Assembly (NCBI GenBank): GCA_033064195.1
Contig: JARBJD010000003.1
Coordinates: forward strand, 372,001 to 436,000
Length of the DNA stretch: 64,000 bases
Source: Blattamonas nauphoetae
Lineage: Eukaryota; Preaxostyla; Oxymonadida
Direction: 5' to 3'
Shown piece after piece: positions 55,290 to 64,000 of this stretch; the stretch's first letter is position 1; the number at the start of each line of letters is the position of its first letter. The translations under genes and the position numbers were made by a program. The notes beneath the pieces were generated by a model. The model was not told the DNA's origin. It saw only the letters and a list, made by a program, of their open reading frames with translations, and made no database searches.

Positions 55290-55985
55290 ATGAAGTCACA
55301 CTTCTCACTCCAACCTTCGCCACCACTACTCCTGACAGACACTATTCTTCAACTCGCTCCAACGATACCCAGGCAACCATTGTCTTTCTCGTCGCAACGG
55401 ATGCTGAAGCAACCCAAAAGTCGATCATCCTTTCGACAGTGAACGTCCCCGCCGATCTTGTCACCTTCACCTCTCCAACTCTATCATTTCACGCAATCGG
55501 ACAGCGCCACCTCACACAAGAAACATTCAAAGATTTCTTCCTTGAACACATTGTGCTAGCAATCGACAACAAAGGGAAAATGTCAGCCCCCCCTCTCTCC
55601 CACTATCCTTCTCCTTGACGGTGTCCCTTCCCACAAATATGAAGATGTGTTAAGAACAGCCAAAAACAACCTGATAGACCTGATCTTCATTCCTCCAAAC
55701 ACCTCAAGATTCACACGACCTGTCGATCAAAGCATCAATCGGCCAACTTTCATACAAACTTTCCTCGGGACTTGTGACTCGGCCCTTTCACATCGCTCCA
55801 TCCAACGTTCCTTTGAGGTGACAGGATTGTATCCTCTCAGCCAGGAAATGGGACTCAATCGTGTCCCTGTTCACCCTCCTGACTTGGTTCGCCTTCAACA
55901 CAATCAACATCACCTTATGGACGTCGATGTCAACTCCCTCTTCCACCCTGCGTCAGGCAATCTCGCTGACTTTTTTTTCCAATGA
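55290..55985 (+). mobile_element. Pogo/Tigger-like DDE transposase C-terminal part
   Basis: The plus-strand segment from 55600 reads LLLDGVPSHKYEDVLRTAKN and IFIPPNTSRFTRPVDQSIN, the second and third acidic sites of a pogo-type DDE domain ('LLDGAPSH', 'PPNTTHxxQPLDQ'). The following stretch ends at a stop at 55983-55985. Upstream, 55380-55600 carries matching protein-like sequence in another frame. This copy differs in sequence from the pogo piece at 51952-53845. Confidence 0.6.
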
Positions 55986-56969
55986 CTGACAACCCCCTCT
56001 AGACTGTATTCAATAGTCTGTTTTGAAAAGGAGGACGACGAAAAGTGTCTGTGAAATGAAGTAAGTGTGAAAGTTCACAATTGTGGGTTCGCAAGATGAT
56101 TCCGGCATTTCGCAGTCACTATTTGGTACGTCACCAACCCGGACTGAAAACAACATGTTTCTGGGCACTGTTTTTCATACATTTCAAAAAAACTTGTTGA
56201 AAGACTAATTAGGTGATTGATCAAAACAGTTTAAAATAAGTTCCATTTAACATCAAAATGTACGATTTAGACAAAAATGTCGATTGTGATCAATGACCCA
56301 AATCTCATCCCACAAAAAGCCAAACTGTTATGAGTTGCCGCGAAAAATGGTATTCAGGACGTCCAACTAGAAAAACTTGGCCTTGTCTCACTTTCCGCCA
56401 GAATTCAGGCAAAAAAGCAAAGGCCCACAATCGGACCATTGGTGCTAACTGTCTTCAACTCCAATTAAATGCTTCACAGAGGACAGAACTGGTGTCAAAA
56501 GTTACAAAACAGGCCCAATCTGGCAATCATTTGAGTGCGGAAGAAAGAAGACATAAAGTGTTTTCTTCTTTCACAAATATTTGTAGGCTAGGACTTTTTT
56601 GGATCCCACAATTTCAAACCCAGAAATGACAACTACTCTCGCGGACTTGGCCAAAAAACTTTTTCTCTCTTCAAAAAGAACCATCACTACTTCGTCCCAT
56701 TTTGAATCCACTCGGTCGCATTGTTCATTGCACAAAAGAATGTATTGGTCCATTTTCAATCGAGACGAGACATACACACAAATCGATTCTGCTACACCTC
56801 CAAAAGTTGCAACTTTTGCAGGTGCACCTCATCCGACCTGTCTCGAACCAATTATCCCGCCAAAAACATCTGTTCTCCGACTTATTTCTGCCGACTGAAC
56901 TTCCTACCCATCCTCAATTTCATCCTTTCTTCTTTCTATCACTATTCAACGATGTGATTTGACCTTCTA
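55986..56969. other. Transposon-derived region, not resolved
   Basis: Open stretches 56330..56629 and 56599..56898 (plus) contain Lys/Ser/Thr-rich sequence without recognised motifs. The former, with RRHKVFSSFTNICRLG, could be part of a DNA-binding domain. No repeat ends are seen except the start of element B at 56970. Confidence 0.3.
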
Positions 56970-56981
56970 CAGGTAGACTTG

Positions 56982-57205
56982 TTCTGAAATGAAGAAAAAT
57001 AGTTCAGAAATGAAGAGGAATTGTTCAGAAGTGAAAATGATTGTTCAGAAATGAAGAGGAATAATTCAGAAATGAAAATGATTGTTCAGAAATGAAGAAG
57101 AATTGTTCAGAAATGAAAAATGATTGTTCAGAAATGAAGAAGAATAATTCAGAAATGAAGAAGAATAATTCAGAAATGAAAACAAATAATTCAGAAATGA
57201 AAAGC
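56982..57205 (+). repeat. Left terminal tandem array of element B
   Basis: About eleven 20-21-bp units of the TTCAGAAATGAARA type, like those of element A. Confidence 0.85.
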
Positions 57206-57954
57206 AAATTCAACAGGCCTGAAAGACAACAACAATTCGAAAATCCCTTCTTTTCTATTGAAAGAACAGTTCCTCAAAAGCTCAAAGTCAAAACAAATAC
57301 GTTCTCGTGGTGTCAGAAATAAGTCCCGTCTCACATTAAAACGGTGTGGTTTGCATCAGAATCTCAACAAAAGACTCACACAGAAGGACATACTGCATGC
57401 TGAAGCGTTTATTGTTGAAAAAACTTGAATGTTTGAAATAGTGCTATGCGAAACTCGCTTTTCATTCTGAACCCGCACACACGCCCATTTTGTCATAGTA
57501 ATACATGTGGTCAGACAAAACGAAGTGACAACAATACCTGAAAACAGGTGTTGAGAATCCGAATCTTCTGAACCAGAGAACAGATCTTCACCAACTTTTG
57601 CATGACTCACCTCAGAACAATTAGAAATCAAAAAAGTTATAAATGTGAAACATCTCACAAACTGTTCTCGAATGGATAGTGGTGAAGATTGGTCAACTCG
57701 CTGAAATACTATCGTAGTTGTGCAGGTTTAGGGAAAATGCGCTGGTTTTTCATGGCGCTTTAACTAGACAAATTCCCAGCTGTCCGTATGGATGAACCTG
57801 ATGTATAATTTTCTCTCACTCTTTGATCTTTGACATTCGAATTTGAGATATTTCTTCGTGATCTGTTCGTTGAATTTGTATTTAGTGGAATGTAGGAGCA
57901 ACGTCAGTACATCCGAGAACCTTTTCTCAGTGGTTGCATGGAGATTCCTGACTT

Positions 57955-58097
57955 GTTTTCATTTCTGAATTATTCTTCTTCATTTCTGAACAATCATTTT
58001 TCATTTCTGAACAATTCTTCTTCATTTCTGAACTATTCCTCTTCATTTCTGAACAATCATTTTCATTTCTGAACTATTCTTCTTCATTTCAGAACTA
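57955..58097 (-). repeat. Right terminal tandem array of element B
   Basis: About seven inverted units, shorter than the corresponding array in element A. Confidence 0.85.
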
Positions 58098-58139
58098 GTT
58101 TAGCTGTATGCACTGAAATTTAGTACTATTCACAACCAC

Positions 58140-58640
58140 AAATTGGTGGAGAAGGAAGAATAGTGGAAATAGACGAAGCAATAGTTTGAAAAAGAAAATC
58201 CATCGAGGGAGACGCAAAGAACAGGTATGGGTATTTGGTCCGGTTCAACGGCTCGAAGATGGAAAAGTCGGTCCAAACTTCGAAATGATGGTCACAGACA
58301 GAACTAGAGGGACACTAGAACCAAATATTGGAAGACGTATTGGACAACAAAAACACTTCATCTCCGATTAATAGCGAGTAGATGCCAATTCTGGTTCAAT
58401 CGGATACATCCACCCCACTGTTAATCGCTCCCAAAATTGATGGGATCCCCTCCCTGGGACATTGGTGAGACATTTTGGATCTGAGAAAAGTTCGAGAACC
58501 AGACTTCAAATGTTTCAGTATCTCATGGAAAAGAAATGACCAGTTTTCTCTCGATAATTGGTTCCAAATGTAATTCAACACTGTAGTCTGGTCATTGGAT
58601 CGAACCTCGATTGGAATGGTAAGTCACGATTTCTGATTTG
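58140..58640 (+). mobile_element. Merlin (IS1595/ISXO2-like) transposase remnant
   Basis: The plus strand reads VEIDEAIV near 58157, then HRGRRKEQVWVFGPVQRLED, MMVTDRTRGTLEPNI and HFISD (58186..58371), followed by GYIHPTVNRSQN in another frame. This order (first Asp, RGR...VWVFG, DR...TL.P.I, SD, and 'Y.H..VNHS') is characteristic of the ISXO2-like DDE domain, which in eukaryotes marks Merlin DNA transposons. Stops and frame changes show that it is decayed. No terminal repeats were found. Confidence 0.65.
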
Positions 58641-59530
58641 GATCATCGAACGTTTTTCAGATGTCAAAAATTCTGACGCACATACACCAATACGGAAGAG
58701 GGCCATTTGTCCCAAATGAGTCGGAGTTTCCCTTCGAACGGTCTCCAAAAGCTCTTTTTCACCGGATTTTTAGCAACATGGCTCGTTGGATGGAATTTGA
58801 ACTTCATTTTCGAAAGTATTGTGAAGGCATTATTGTTTCACTTTCCGCATTGCCCATCAGCAGCTGATATCTCCAACAATTGTCCCAAGAAGCTGTAAGA
58901 TCGATCAATTCGACAATATATTGACATCATCCGCTCAAACGACTTCTTTCTGCAATATGACAAGGTTGTTCAATATTTCAACTCATTTTCGGACTCTTTT
59001 TTTCTGATTTCGTTTTTGAAGTTTGGCTTGCAGTTTGTTCACATTTTCTGTTCTTTTTCGTGTCAATCGAAAGCAAGTTCTTAACGAATAAAAGCCGATA
59101 TACATGTGGTTGTGCGTAAACCTGTGTCGAATTTGTGATCGAGAAAGGACCTTGTGGTTTTTTCGCTGTGAAGAATGTCCCTCGGATGGACATCTCTCTC
59201 CTCATCGCGTGCCCTCCACACATATTGGGATGGTGTCGACCAGGAAATCCAAGAAAAAGACAAGAAATTCAAGACGAACGACTGATGAGAAGAGAAACAT
59301 GAAACTGAATCGACACCCCTGGACAGTTCACAGATCATGAGATCAGAGTCTGCCGTAGCCTCTCGACTATGACTGGAAAGTTCGTGGAATACCTTCAATT
59401 GATCACAAATTCGATACAAAGTTTTCGCTCCAGTTCTTTTGATTAACTTCAATGCAGGACCAATTCACTCTTCGAGTATCTCTTGAGATTGTCATGAAGT
59501 AGATCCACCCGTAACATTTTCCCTTGGTCC
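58641..59530. other. Region without a recognised gene
   Basis: Small open stretches only (58661..58867 plus, 59081..59452 minus). Some sequence around 59100-59340 is open on both strands but has no recognised motif. It may include 5' exons of the dynein gene, which I could not define. Confidence 0.35.
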
Positions 59531-62500
59531 ATGCATTCGCATGGCCGTCCTCAATTCATCGATGGACAACTACCCTTCACTCCTCCACTTCATTTTTCCT
59601 TTTCTATGATTCTCACGACCATTCAACAATCGTGTTTTGCCCATTCAGCACACGCCAACTTTGTTAGCTTCAAATCGATTCAAACATACTTTTCCCGGCT
59701 CAAACACAATTGTACCGTTGCATTTGCGTCTATTCACTATATTTTGATCAACAATTACTTTTTTGAACATTCACATCAACTGAGGCAGCTTCAAACACTT
59801 CTCACCCATCATATCAAGCAATACTCAAATATCATCACACAAATCACACATTTTACTGATCTTCTCTTTGATGTCATGTCAGTGGATCCTCGTCGTTATA
59901 TCAACAACCCCACCGCTATTGTAGGACTCCTCTCAATATTCTTTCATCGTGACCTCTTCAAACTCTCTCGTCCTTTCTATCTAAATTGTCTTCGAATAGT
60001 TTCAACTTGTATTGAAAGGAAGTTTCGAGAATATATTTGTTATATGAATCTTCGCTCTAGTCTGAGCTTGGACCAAATCAAGATCTGGTGGAAGGGGTTT
60101 ATTCTCATCGAAGCTGACACAGATGACAGTATTTTTCCCAAACAATCTGTTGTTGAACTCATTGTTGATGATGATGACAATATTGATCCATTTGAAGTGT
60201 TTGTCAAGGAACACACCTCAGTACCACCAATCGGTGTCTTCCTCAGCCACGAGAATAAGCTTGTTCTGAAACAAACACTTGACATAGCCATATTCTTGAA
60301 GAATTTCATCATATCAAAATTACAAGTCCGATTCAATGACAAATACCGACTTTCACAATCGACGATTAGTGATGTAGCCATTGCTCTTGATCCACTGCTG
60401 AAACAGATTTGTGTGACACTAGAATTGCTTGAGGGTATCAAAATGTGCCTCTTTTTACGATCCTTGACCGTTGTAACATTCCCTGGGAAATTTGGGGAGA
60501 ATTTTCGACAGGACTTGGAAAACATGTTTTCATCGTATCAAAAACAGATTTCGTCTATGGTTGTTTCTGCAGCTCTTCCTACCCCAACTGAAGTCGTTAG
60601 GCGTAATTTTTATCGTCTTAAACGTTCTACCCTCCGTGTCGGGGAATCAATTGGAACCGCACTCTCTGTCCTCCTTGAACACTATGATTCCCCAAGTGGG
60701 GCCTTTTCTGTTTTATTGTTCCTCATTCCATTCCTTTCTGACATTCCGATTGCCGTGCAAGGGTTCGTCTCATCACGTGTGGGGATTGAACAATCGTTCT
60801 CATCCCTTCTCTCTCTATTCGAACAAAACCTCAAGTTTAGCTACGAATTTGCATCAAATAGTCAATTTTCTCTCTATAACCCACGGATGATTTGTGCATC
60901 AGTCCTTACAGCCACCACACAACAGATAAACACACTGGCGTTCATAATCGACGGCATTAGACCATTTTCTCGTGCAGAACCACTGTTGAAACTCAAAGAA
61001 AAGTGCGACATTTTGTTATCTCAGATCTCACAAGTTCTTCCGAGTCTCCTTGACGACATTATCAATTCTGGCTATTCAATCGTCCCATCTCAACTGAACG
61101 AAAAGTGCTTCTTGGTTCAGAAGCATGTTGGACAGAAAGTGATCTCTCTAACATTGGATGACATTCGTTTGAACAATATGAACGCGAGATGCGCCCTGCA
61201 TCTTCTGAAATTTGTGGAATCAGCATCAATCCATCTCCAAAAACAGATTGATGCGTTGATGGGACGAAGACAGAGCCTTTCAATCATTCTCTATGATTAT
61301 CAGATCTTCCATGCGACCATCCCTTCCATTATTCAAAAGTGCATCTATATCCCAATGAGAGAAATGGAACAATTAATCGAAGGGAAGCATTCAGGGGACA
61401 CTTGGAATGATCCAAAACACGACGATTACGTCAAAAAATGCATCGACGCCTTCCAACGTCTCCAACAATCGAAACTGAAAGTTGAACGTCTCCGGGCGAT
61501 GTATCGCCAGGAGCTAGACACTGTCAAAGGGTTTGGAGAGCTCAAAATCGATTCCGGCAAATTCCGACTCGGAGATCTGACGAAGAAGCTCGCCCAGATG
61601 TCACGACGACTCCAAGACGAAACAAGCCGTTTGGATGAAACACTTAATCAGGTCAAACACACTGCGGCGAAAATGTCCAACGGAGATGTCATCACCGAAA
61701 GTGGTTTTACTCAATTATTCATTGCAGAAGACGCAGCTTTTCAGAGCAAAATCACTCTGTCAATTCGTAATTTCCTTCAACAGCTCAAAGAATCTCTCTC
61801 AAACAAATCCTTACTGCTTGAGTTGCAACTCTGTGTCCAAGGAAACTCGTCTTCATCAGATGCTCATCACTTCATCTATCTGGATAGCCATCTCAACCTT
61901 CCTGCGGATCAAGTCCTCCCCAATCAGACATCTCCGATTCTCTGCCTGGACCATCCCTCTGATTCTCCACTCGTTTCATTCTTTGACTCGATGATCTCAG
62001 ACCTTCCATACTTTGAACAAACCGCCCAACTTCCTGACGCAGACTCCCTCTCAAAATCCCTCCTGGAAGTTCTGTTCTCAGCTGAACAAGAATGTGAAAC
62101 CTTCTGCAAGTCATGCGATCCATTTTCGATCCTCTGGACGAAAGACTCCTCCTCACTCTTACAAAAGATTGTCCAAAATCCATCGAGAACAGATGCTTCC
62201 CTTTTCCTCCCACTTTTTCCACGGTCATTCTATTCATTAGCATCAACAATTGAAAATTCGATCTTCGGTGATGACCCATCACATCCTTTTCTTCCCCCAC
62301 CAATTCCTCATCCTCCATCATTCCAGCAATTCCAGTCAGCACTTTCAATATCGACCCAACTCAACACATACCTCTCTTCCTTCCAAACAGAGAATGTCGT
62401 GGGATGCATCGCAGTCGATCTCACTCATTTCAAACACGAGATGCTGTCTCTCATCACAAATTGGATCTATCCCTTCCAAGAGTACGCCCAGAGGACATTC

Positions 62501-64000
62501 GAAGCAATTTTGACCGAAGCAAGTAGCTGGTTGCAGATGATTCACGAAAAGTTTGATTCATCACTCTGGAAGACCAGTATCGAGAAACAAATCGAACTCT
62601 CTCATCTCATCCGAGGGATTGAACAAGATTCAAACGACGTTACAGCATTCCTAGACTTAGCCAGTTCCCGTTTACAGTTTCTAACATCTGACCTGAATAT
62701 TGTGTCTGACGGCCTCGCAAAGAAACTTGGGGACTTAGTCTCTTTTTGGCGTCTATTTCAAGATTCTCAAGAGACTTCGCTGCGGTCTCAGCTCCATCTT
62801 CGAGAGAATGAAATTATACAGACGTTGTATGCACAAAATCTCAAAGTTCAGAACGAGATTGATGAGATTTCTAATGAAGTATCGACTGGAATTGACACTC
62901 CGATTCAAACTGGAGTCGAACCCCTCCGAGCGCTGAATATGGTTGCACTCCAACTGGAGCGTGTGGAAGAAGTTGAGAAGAAAGAAGACGAAATCAGGAG
63001 ACTCCGATCATGGTTTACTGATGTTCATCTTGATCAGAACGAGAACTTGTCAAAGACACACCATATCCTCAGTTCTCTTCAGGAGCTTTGGACCAGTATA
63101 CACGCATTGGATGAGTTCAAAACAACAGAACTTCACATTCAGACTTGGAAAGAGTATGTCGAAACAGAGGATTCCACAGAAATTCTGAGTCAAGCGGAGA
63201 ATGTAGTGAATCGAACATCTTCGTGGCTTTCGGAGTTCGGAGCATGGGAGACACACAAGAGAGATGTTGACAGATTAACAACTGCTCAAGTTGTCATGCA
63301 CAGAATGAAAAACATGCCCATCTCCCAAGCAGACTGGGAGCAAATCATGAAAACACTCAAGCAGGACGACTCCACAATCACCAGATCTATCCGACAGATC
63401 AAAAATGGATCGTTTTTGATCCACACACTTTTGGATATGCTCGACGAATCGAAGGTAAGCGAAATTGAAGTCGTACTTGACGAAATTGACAAAAAGAATG
63501 GTGTCGCTGATCGACTGAAAACCATTCTATTCTTTTGGCGAGAAGTCTCACCTCCTTTCTTGGATCGTGAATGGGAGGCGAAGTTTGACATAAAAGATGG
63601 GAAGAGAATGTGCAAGTCTTTCGAGATGAAAACCCAAACAGATACCCACAATCAAGAAACAGAGCGACACAGAAAGGAGAAAGACTTGACCAAAGCCAAA
63701 CGTGGGGTCGTAACTTTTCCTGTGTTGGATATGGGGAAAAGTGCTTGGCTTCTGTCGAATGCACGTAAGAATCTTGACGAAATTGTTATCTTGATGGAAA
63801 AGGAACACACAGTCCCTCTTGCACGTATTTTTGAATCAACCATTGAGATTGTTGGGAAAATTGAACAAATGCTCACCATCCTGACAAGGATAGCTCCATC
63901 ATTTCGACAGATCTGGAGAGCAATTCTCTCCAATTTGCTCAGGACAACCTCCATTTCCGATGAAATCCTACGGCTGATGGATGTCTGCAAGGAGGAAGTG
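59531..64000 (+). CDS. Dynein heavy chain-like protein, tail and start of linker (runs off the right edge)
   Basis: The frame is open from about 59497 with first ATG at 59531 and stays open to the window end (1490 codons), so the protein is larger than seen. Dynein heavy chains are the motor subunits of axonemal or cytoplasmic dynein. The first 1100 residues are helical and divergent, as tails usually are. Toward the end three segments match the DHC_N2 (linker) order: VVMHRMKNMPISQADWEQIM (like 'lplI.dL.n.alr.rHW..l'), FLIHTLLDMLDESKVSEIEV (like 'ftLg.ll...L..ye.ev.eI'), then RLKTILFFWREVSPPF (like 'iE..L..i...W....f'). Near 63,730-63,900 the stretch ARKNLDEIVILMEKEHTVPL fits the following part. 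The AAA+ motor is outside the window. The subclass cannot be told, and upstream exons may exist. Confidence 0.6.
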   Translation, partial: MHSHGRPQFIDGQLPFTPPLHFSFSMILTTIQQSCFAHSAHANFVSFKSIQTYFSRLKHNCTVAFASIHYILINNYFFEHSHQLRQLQTLLTHHIKQYSNIITQITHFTDLLFDVMSVDPRRYINNPTAIVGLLSIFFHRDLFKLSRPFYLNCLRIVSTCIERKFREYICYMNLRSSLSLDQIKIWWKGFILIEADTDDSIFPKQSVVELIVDDDDNIDPFEVFVKEHTSVPPIGVFLSHENKLVLKQTLDIAIFLKNFIISKLQVRFNDKYRLSQSTISDVAIALDPLLKQICVTLELLEGIKMCLFLRSLTVVTFPGKFGENFRQDLENMFSSYQKQISSMVVSAALPTPTEVVRRNFYRLKRSTLRVGESIGTALSVLLEHYDSPSGAFSVLLFLIPFLSDIPIAVQGFVSSRVGIEQSFSSLLSLFEQNLKFSYEFASNSQFSLYNPRMICASVLTATTQQINTLAFIIDGIRPFSRAEPLLKLKEKCDILLSQISQVLPSLLDDIINSGYSIVPSQLNEKCFLVQKHVGQKVISLTLDDIRLNNMNARCALHLLKFVESASIHLQKQIDALMGRRQSLSIILYDYQIFHATIPSIIQKCIYIPMREMEQLIEGKHSGDTWNDPKHDDYVKKCIDAFQRLQQSKLKVERLRAMYRQELDTVKGFGELKIDSGKFRLGDLTKKLAQMSRRLQDETSRLDETLNQVKHTAAKMSNGDVITESGFTQLFIAEDAAFQSKITLSIRNFLQQLKESLSNKSLLLELQLCVQGNSSSSDAHHFIYLDSHLNLPADQVLPNQTSPILCLDHPSDSPLVSFFDSMISDLPYFEQTAQLPDADSLSKSLLEVLFSAEQECETFCKSCDPFSILWTKDSSSLLQKIVQNPSRTDASLFLPLFPRSFYSLASTIENSIFGDDPSHPFLPPPIPHPPSFQQFQSALSISTQLNTYLSSFQTENVVGCIAVDLTHFKHEMLSLITNWIYPFQEYAQRTFEAILTEASSWLQMIHEKFDSSLWKTSIEKQIELSHLIRGIEQDSNDVTAFLDLASSRLQFLTSDLNIVSDGLAKKLGDLVSFWRLFQDSQETSLRSQLHLRENEIIQTLYAQNLKVQNEIDEISNEVSTGIDTPIQTGVEPLRALNMVALQLERVEEVEKKEDEIRRLRSWFTDVHLDQNENLSKTHHILSSLQELWTSIHALDEFKTTELHIQTWKEYVETEDSTEILSQAENVVNRTSSWLSEFGAWETHKRDVDRLTTAQVVMHRMKNMPISQADWEQIMKTLKQDDSTITRSIRQIKNGSFLIHTLLDMLDESKVSEIEVVLDEIDKKNGVADRLKTILFFWREVSPPFLDREWEAKFDIKDGKRMCKSFEMKTQTDTHNQETERHRKEKDLTKAKRGVVTFPVLDMGKSAWLLSNARKNLDEIVILMEKEHTVPLARIFESTIEIVGKIEQMLTILTRIAPSFRQIWRAILSNLLRTTSISDEILRLMDVCKEEV

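Larger units (their letters stand above)
56970..58106. mobile_element. Element B: second copy, ends swapped relative to interior
   Basis: TA-flanked (56968-56969 and 58107-58108), 1137 bp. The interior (about 57205-57950) is essentially identical to that of element A and on the same strand, including the 100-codon minus frame at 57356..57658. But the left end is CAGGTAGACTTGTTCTGAAA and the right end, inverted, is CAGCTAAACTAGTTCTGAAA, the reverse of element A. Array unit numbers also differ slightly (about 56982-57205 and 57955-58097). Confidence 0.85.

Overview
The window looks like nuclear DNA of a flagellated protist. Genes are densely packed on both strands, introns are mostly short (31-91 nt, one of 198 nt) with GT..AG ends, and the standard code is used with all three stops. 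Genes for cilium and basal-body proteins (jouberin/AHI1, an FOP-like protein, KATNIP, a dynein heavy chain) sit beside autophagy enzymes (ATG3, ATG10), eS6, LSM4, PGK and TK1. Together with a family of signal-peptide/one-TM surface proteins this suggests a metamonad, perhaps an oxymonad; that assignment is inference only.

Layout. 1-4.4 kb: a RINT1/TIP20-like gene (-, runs off the left edge) and ALG2 (+), each preceded by one arm of a 119-bp near-identical inverted repeat. 4.6-20.4 kb: AHI1, a two-RRM protein and a giant CHD6-9-like chromatin remodeller. The CHD reading frame is interrupted, exactly after the Walker A lysine, by a 257-residue in-frame intein carrying the residues of a class 3 (WCT) intein; this is the most striking feature of the window. 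20.5-39.4 kb: eS6, PGK, a secreted/membrane S41-like protein, ATG3, LSM4, the FOP-like gene, an SLC35F6-like transporter, ATG10, KATNIP, a small TM protein, a membrane-anchored metallophosphoesterase and thymidine kinase. 42-47 kb: a large GC-rich coding region of unknown family whose frame is broken several times, once by a 28-bp tandem duplication.

39.9-41.6 kb and 47.5-58.7 kb form an AT-rich DNA-transposon graveyard: two MITE families, mariner-like, pogo/Tigger-like and Merlin-like transposase remnants, and two copies of a roughly 1.15-kb TA-flanked element with long terminal inverted tandem arrays. One copy lies inside a pogo-like gene, and the ends are swapped relative to the interior between the copies. 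From 59.5 kb to the right edge there is a long open frame that matches the tail/linker region of a dynein heavy chain and continues out of the window.

Functional links. AHI1, the FOP-like protein, KATNIP and dynein belong to the cilium. ATG3 and ATG10 are the two E2-like enzymes of the ATG8 and ATG12 conjugation branches and lie 4.6 kb apart. ALG2 and RINT1-like belong to ER glycosylation and ER-Golgi tethering. Exon boundaries are inferred by eye from splice signals, frame and protein-family fit.
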